Of a stretch of DNA of 64,000 nucleotides, positions 60,125 to 64,000 are shown piece after piece. The notes beneath the pieces were generated by a model, which was given only the letters and a program-made list of their open reading frames with translations, ran no database searches and was not told where the DNA came from. The number at the start of each line of letters is the position of its first letter. The stretch's first letter is position 1. The DNA comes from Verrucomicrobiota bacterium (lineage in GTDB: Bacteria; Verrucomicrobiota; Verrucomicrobiia; Opitutales; Opitutaceae), in assembly GCA_023426435.1 (NCBI GenBank), contig JAFAAS010000074.1, forward strand, positions 62,001-126,000. The letters run 5' to 3'. The position numbers were made by a program, and so were the translations under genes.

Positions 60125-60209
60125 TGGTGCTCAGGAAGGGACTCGAACCCTTACGCCTTTCGGCACACGCCCCTCAAACGTGTGTGTCTACCAATTCCAC
60201 CACCTGAGC
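60125..60209 (-). tRNA. tRNA-Leu (anticodon GAG)
   Basis: An 85-nt class II tRNA with encoded CCA (60125-60127). The acceptor stem pairs GCTCAGG (5' end at 60209) with CCTGAGC. The D arm reads TGGTGGAATTGGTAGACAC. The anticodon stem CACGT/GCGTG encloses the loop TTGAGGG, giving anticodon GAG. A variable arm follows, and the T arm is GGGTTCGAGTCCC. It decodes CUC/CUU. Its 3' end faces the small-gene region at 56.6-60 kb, the usual side for integrated elements. Confidence 0.95.
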
Positions 60210-60309
60210 ATTTCCAGAGAGGAAGGCGGACTAAGAGACATCGCCGGAATCTTGTCCAGCCCTGAAATCGCATTCAACCGATCTCACGATCCTTGGCCGC
60301 TTTGCCCCC

Positions 60310-61485
60310 TCAGGGACCACGCAAAACCGTGGGTCCAGCCGGCTGCTCCACCACCGCATCTCGAGGCTCGCGCGTAATCAGAATCTCCGCCGGAGCCAGC
60401 CCTTCAGTCATCTGATACTGCACGCTGCCCGAACCGCCGTAAAACGCCGCCGGCACCTCGCCCACACGCTGATACTCCACGCGGTCCGCCGCCCGCACCC
60501 ACAATTGCAGCGATTCCTCGCGCGCAATCCTCGGTAGATTGTAGAGGTTGAGGTAACCTCGCTGCTCCTTGTCATCGAACACCGCCCATGCATACGGCGT
60601 CAGCGCCGCAGTCTGCGGATCCGTCCCGGACGCGCCCGGAGGCTCCACGCCCGGCGTGATCACGCCGTCTGTCGCCGCCACGATCACTCCAGGTTCCGTC
60701 AAAATCCCGCGCGCAACCTCCACCAATCCCTTGCGATTCCCCCGCTCGTAACTCTCCGCGTCGACCAACTCCATCGCCGCCAACCGGCCCACGGATTGAT
60801 CGAACGCCACCCGCGAGGCCCACTGCCGCACCACCGCATCGTAGTCGACCCGCAAGGCCGCCGTCGTCCGCTGCAGTTTCGCATGATCGTCCCGCAACTT
60901 CGCGAGTTCGCGCGAGGTCTTCGCCAGATCGGACGCAAACTTCGCCGCCATCTGTCGTTCCGCCTCGGCGCCGCCGGTCGGGCCTCGCGACACAGCGCCT
61001 TCGCCAGATCCGTCAACATCCTCCGCTGGAATTTCCGCTCCGCGTCCATTCGCCGCCATCTCCAAGCTGCGGCCGTTCTCACCTGCCACTGTGGTCCCCT
61101 CGTCCGCGGCCCACGCATTCGCGCGCGCCGGCACCGGACGCCGGAAATCGATCAGGTTCAACGTCAACAACACCGCCGCCGCCATCGGCCACACGACTTT
61201 GGTCCACGGTATCCCTTTTCTCGTTACAACCGGCGCCGCTTCCTCCGCCGGCACAGAGCGCGCGCCCGCCAGAATCGCGCTCAACGCCGTCAGTTGGTCC
61301 GTCGCGCTCATCGGTTCCGCCGGCGCCTGCCCGCACGCAAATTGCGCCATCGCGTCCGCGCACGATTTCAACGCCACGCGCGCCGCCGGATCCCGCTCGA
61401 GGCGCGCTTCGAATGCGGCCCGACTCCCTGCGTCCATTTCGTTCAGCAGGTAGCGGAGCGCTTCGGTTTCGAAGGTATCGTTCAT
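60310..61485 (-). CDS. Anti-sigma factor-like membrane protein (RskA type)
   Basis: A 391-residue protein from ATG 61485. The N-terminal anti-sigma-like domain (FETEALRYLLNEMDAGSRAA ... CADAMAQFACG) precedes one membrane helix (VVWPMAAAVLLTLNLI, ~100-115), a charged linker with a coiled coil (LAKTSRELAKLRDDHAKLQR) and a C-terminal RskA-like beta domain (YAWAVFDDKEQRGYLNLYNL) outside the cytoplasm. It should hold the ECF sigma factor inactive at the membrane. It overlaps the small anti-sigma-like gene by 4 nt. Confidence 0.8.
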   Translation of the reverse strand: MNDTFETEALRYLLNEMDAGSRAAFEARLERDPAARVALKSCADAMAQFACGQAPAEPMSATDQLTALSAILAGARSVPAEEAAPVVTRKGIPWTKVVWPMAAAVLLTLNLIDFRRPVPARANAWAADEGTTVAGENGRSLEMAANGRGAEIPAEDVDGSGEGAVSRGPTGGAEAERQMAAKFASDLAKTSRELAKLRDDHAKLQRTTAALRVDYDAVVRQWASRVAFDQSVGRLAAMELVDAESYERGNRKGLVEVARGILTEPGVIVAATDGVITPGVEPPGASGTDPQTAALTPYAWAVFDDKEQRGYLNLYNLPRIAREESLQLWVRAADRVEYQRVGEVPAAFYGGSGSVQYQMTEGLAPAEILITREPRDAVVEQPAGPTVLRGP

Positions 61486-61772
61486 TTCGCGGCAAAAGCA
61501 TGCCGGAGCTGCGCCCACGGCCGCATCAAACGTTCGCTCAACGACCGGCGCACCGCCTCGGTCACCAGCCCGATCTGCACGTGCACCGTGTCGCCGAAAA
61601 ACGGAACCTCGACCGCCTGACGGCGCAATGCCGCCAGCGATTCGCCGCAGTCTGCCACCGCCGCGCGAGCCGCGGGAAAACGCGTGAGCGTCTCCTCGAA
61701 GGCCGCCCTCTGATCCGCATCCATGTCGCCGAGCACATAGCGCAGCGCTTGATTCTCGAATTCCTTAATCAT
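61482..61772 (-). CDS. Small anti-sigma-like protein
   Basis: A 96-residue protein that resembles the N-terminal domain of the next gene: FENQALRYVLGDMDADQRAAF here against FETEALRYLLNEMDAGSRAAF there. It has no membrane segment. It lies between the ECF sigma gene (8-nt overlap) and the RskA-like gene (4-nt overlap). It may be a second, soluble binding partner of the sigma factor or the product of a domain duplication. Confidence 0.7.
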   Translation of the reverse strand: MIKEFENQALRYVLGDMDADQRAAFEETLTRFPAARAAVADCGESLAALRRQAVEVPFFGDTVHVQIGLVTEAVRRSLSERLMRPWAQLRHAFAAK

Positions 61773-62373
61773 GACGCATCACGAGTTGCCGCAGCTTTTG
61801 GAGGCCGCGGCGCAGATGATTTTTTACGTTGCCGATCGGCGTGCCCATCGCCGACGCGATCTGCGCCTGCGTGCACCCGCCAAAGAAAGCCAGCTCCAAC
61901 GCCTGCCGCTGTGCCGCCGAAAGCTCCGCCAGATGCCGCGACAAAATTTCGTCGCGATCCGCCCAGTCATAGCGCGTCTCGTTGCCGTCCGCCGGCTCGC
62001 GCTGAAACGCTTCGTGCAGCAATCGCCGTCGCGCGCCTTTGCGCAATTGATCGATCGCCGCATTGCGCGCGATGAAGACCAGCCAGGCGACCACTTCGCC
62101 ACGCTCCGGCCGATACGCCGCCGCCTGCCGCCAGGCCTTAATGAACGCGTCCTGCACCGCCTCGCGCGCATCTTCGGGATCTTCGAGGATGCGCCGGACA
62201 ATTCCGTGCAACTGGGCATGAAATTGGAGATACAGCAGCTGGAGCGCTTCCGCGTCCCCCTCCGCCATTCGGGCCACCAAAGCCCGGTGATGGGCGAGCG
62301 CCTCGGCTTCGAATCCTGCCACAGCGCGGGTGGATCTATTTGCCTGCACCACGGAAATCAACTCCAGCGACAT
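61765..62373 (-). CDS. ECF-type RNA polymerase sigma factor
   Basis: A 202-residue sigma factor from ATG 62373. Region 2 is EALQLLYLQFHAQLHGIVRR, EDAREAVQDAFIKAWRQAA and WLVFIARNAAIDQLRK; region 4 is LSAAQRQALELAFFGGCTQA and MGTPIGNVKNHLRRGLQKLR. It resembles the SigK/RpoE-like group paired with RskA-type anti-sigma factors, and both partners follow in the operon. The outer-membrane gene upstream (26-nt gap) may be its co-transcribed target. Confidence 0.92.
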   Translation of the reverse strand: MSLELISVVQANRSTRAVAGFEAEALAHHRALVARMAEGDAEALQLLYLQFHAQLHGIVRRILEDPEDAREAVQDAFIKAWRQAAAYRPERGEVVAWLVFIARNAAIDQLRKGARRRLLHEAFQREPADGNETRYDWADRDEILSRHLAELSAAQRQALELAFFGGCTQAQIASAMGTPIGNVKNHLRRGLQKLRQLVMRHD

Positions 62374-62399
62374 TTCTCCACGGGCGCGTTCCAACCCGC

Positions 62400-63053
62400 T
62401 CAGAACGCCCACCTCACTCCGCCCGAAAACACGTGCGCCTGCCGATCGAAACTCGGATCCAGATCCGTGTAGTGATAAGTCAAGGACACGCTGGTCCGCT
62501 CCGCGATCGCATACGAAACCGCCAGCGCGCCACCCAGCGTGAAGCCATTCTCGCTGTGCCGTCGCGGCGGAATCGCAGCGATCGTCGGATCCTCCATCGT
62601 ATAGGTCGCCCGCCCCCGGCTCGAAACCCAGTTCACCTCCGGCGCCAGCGCGAACGTCAGCTTGCCCCATGGCCAGCTGAACTCCGGCGCCAGGGTCAGG
62701 AGATGAACGTCATCTTCATACCGTCCCCACACCACCACGGGGGTGTTCACGGGCTCTTCCGAATCCGGCGGCGAGCCGAATTTCGCCAAGGCTTCGATGT
62801 CTCCAATCGCGTGATACGACAACCGCACGCTCAATCCCTCGTCCACCCGGTATCCGGCCGTGACGAAGGGCGCCGTTCTCGCCTTCCCTCCGCGGGTCTG
62901 CAAAGGCTCCGGCGAGCGCTCGAAACGCTCGCCGTGCAAACTCAAATAACTCGCGCCCACCTCCGCATAAAACCCGGTCTGCTGCGCGACCGCGGTCGCC
63001 GCCATCATCCCCCCGAGTAGAGCAAGTTTAAGGCTTTGCATGGTGTTCCTCAT
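62400..63053 (-). CDS. Small outer-membrane beta-barrel protein
   Basis: A 217-residue protein from ATG 63053, preceded by AAGGAAGG. Signal peptide LALLGGMMAATAVAQ. Alternating aromatic strands (TGFYAEVGASYLSLHG, SVRLSYHAIGDIEAL, TSVSLTYHYTDLDPSF) and a terminal GVRWAF fit an eight-stranded OmpA/OmpW-like barrel with C-terminal Phe for BAM recognition. It is first in an operon with the ECF sigma factor and its anti-sigma proteins, so it may belong to an envelope-stress circuit. Confidence 0.8.
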   Translation of the reverse strand: MRNTMQSLKLALLGGMMAATAVAQQTGFYAEVGASYLSLHGERFERSPEPLQTRGGKARTAPFVTAGYRVDEGLSVRLSYHAIGDIEALAKFGSPPDSEEPVNTPVVVWGRYEDDVHLLTLAPEFSWPWGKLTFALAPEVNWVSSRGRATYTMEDPTIAAIPPRRHSENGFTLGGALAVSYAIAERTSVSLTYHYTDLDPSFDRQAHVFSGGVRWAF

Positions 63054-63126
63054 GGTTGAACACCTTCCTTTACGGCGGCCGCGCACAGACGGAGTCACCC
63101 CCGCGCGCAAAATTTCACCGCCCCTC

Positions 63127-64000
63127 CTATCCGCGCTGCCGGTCCGCGAGCCCCCGCGCCAGTTCCGCCGCGAGAAAAGGCCCTTCGAAGATCATCCCGG
63201 TATAAATCTGCACCAGCGTCGCGCCCGCATCGAGCTTCTCTGCCGCGCTCGCCACATCGTCGATTCCACCCACACCGATGATCGGCAGCCGCCCATTCGT
63301 CGCCCGCGCGATATAATTCACGATCTCGCGCGATCGCACGCGCAAGGGCCGCCCGCTCAACCCGCCCGCTTGATTCACGCCGGCAAACCAGCCCGGGCGC
63401 GCCAGTGTCGTATTCGTCGCGATGATACCATCCAGCCCGAACTCCGCAATCGTCCCCAGCACCGCATCGATCTGCGGAAAGCTGAGATCCGGCGCGATCT
63501 TCAACAACACCGGCACCCGCCGCGTCCGCTCGCGATTGGCCGACGCGATCGCCCCGAGCAGTTCGCGCAGACGGCTTTCGTCCTGCAGCTGACGGAGGTT
63601 CGGCGTGTTCGGACTGCTCACGTTCAACACCACGTAGTCCGCGTAATCGGCCAGCTTTCCGAAGCTCGTCAGGTAATCCTCCGTCGCCCGGTCGATTTCC
63701 GTCACCTTCGACTTCCCCAAATTCACGCCCAGCGGAATGCGCCGCTGCCCGCGGGGCGCCTGGCGCGCCAGCCGCTCCGCGAGCGCCTCCGCCCCATGAT
63801 TATTGAAGCCCATCCGGTTGATCACCGCCCCATGCTCCGGAAAACGAAACACCCGCGGACGATCGTTTCCCGGCTGCCCCAATGCCGTCACCGTCCCGAT
63901 CTCGACATGCCCAAACCCCAGCGCCGCCGCCGCCGGCCAGGCCTTGCCATGCTTGTCGAAGCCCGCCGCCAACCCCACCGCATTCGGAAACTTCAACCCA
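63127..64000 (-). CDS. pyrD: Dihydroorotate dehydrogenase (quinone), class 2, 3' part
   Basis: The last ~290 residues of PyrD, fourth step of pyrimidine synthesis; the start lies past the right edge. FPNAVGLAAGFDKHGK, MGFNNHGAEAL, NVSSPNTPNLRQLQ, KIAPDLSFPQ, ATNTTLARP, GGLSGRPLR and IIGVGGIDDVASA follow in order, binding FMN and orotate. The NVSSPNTPNLR segment with catalytic Ser is the class 2 membrane-linked form. It is convergent with nothing and ends 73 nt before the outer-membrane gene. Confidence 0.95.
   Translation of the reverse strand, partial: GLKFPNAVGLAAGFDKHGKAWPAAAALGFGHVEIGTVTALGQPGNDRPRVFRFPEHGAVINRMGFNNHGAEALAERLARQAPRGQRRIPLGVNLGKSKVTEIDRATEDYLTSFGKLADYADYVVLNVSSPNTPNLRQLQDESRLRELLGAIASANRERTRRVPVLLKIAPDLSFPQIDAVLGTIAEFGLDGIIATNTTLARPGWFAGVNQAGGLSGRPLRVRSREIVNYIARATNGRLPIIGVGGIDDVASAAEKLDAGATLVQIYTGMIFEGPFLAAELARGLADRQRG

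Noticed and set aside
1..64000. CRISPR array or insertion sequences
   Set aside because: No regular repeat-spacer pattern and no transposase frame with terminal repeats was seen; the only mobility gene is the recombinase at 11513.

Overview
The window looks like chromosomal DNA of a GC-rich Verrucomicrobiota, most likely a member of the Opitutaceae. The clues are a large TonB-dependent receptor with the N-terminal LSPFEV signature seen in Opitutaceae receptors, two DUF4838 proteins, three formylglycine-type sulfatases, many secreted glycan enzymes and sparse Shine-Dalgarno sites. This assignment is an inference from gene content; no rRNA is present.

Layout. (1) 1-360: the start of a CzcA/CusA-type efflux pump, preceded by only the last ~40 codons of its membrane-fusion partner. 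(2) ~360-12,300: a defence-type accessory island. It holds a truncated DUF4011 helicase; a minus-strand trio (sigma-like protein, 146-aa protein, ImmA/IrrE protease); and, divergent from it, a type II-short CBASS operon (HNH-SAVED effector Cap5, CD-NTase, E2-like enzyme). A frameshifted remnant of a second CD-NTase follows, then a strong terminator, a TIR protein, a Cys-rich protein, an M41-like peptidase and a tyrosine recombinase. (3) 12,364-16,109: glycolate oxidase-type genes glcF-glcD and an esterase. (4) 16,148-33,202: a catabolic region. One operon encodes aminotransferase, M81 peptidase and RidA. The divergent one encodes amidohydrolase, SDR, a D-threonine-aldolase-like enzyme and a CBM9-like protein. 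Then come an IclR regulator, a FAH hydrolase, a TonB receptor, a sodium symporter and a putative glycoside hydrolase. (5) 33,209-49,876: ten close-packed minus-strand genes for breakdown of a pectin-like, probably sulfated glycan (GH63-like/esterase fusion, PhoD, sulfatase, two DUF4838 proteins, PL10, GH31, GH105, Gfo/Idh/MocA, AraC). (6) 50,057-55,915: SMP-30 lactonase, two sulfatases, AraC and a PhyH dioxygenase. (7) 56,624-59,986: small unfamiliar genes (an XRE regulator divergent from a nuclease-like operon) ending at a tRNA-Leu(GAG). (8) 60,310-64,000: two anti-sigma-like proteins, an ECF sigma factor, an outer-membrane barrel and pyrD.

Two points stand out. The CBASS operon lies back to back with a sigma-like/ImmA protease module, not the known HTH/CapP pair, and this could be a different switch for immunity. 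In addition, a two-box palindromic operator (TTTCR-N5-YRAAN twice, centres 21 bp apart) occurs four times in regions 4-6: before iclR, the aminotransferase operon, the TonB receptor and the 16-kb glycan operon. This suggests that one IclR regulator ties nutrient uptake, glycan breakdown and the amino-compound pathway together.
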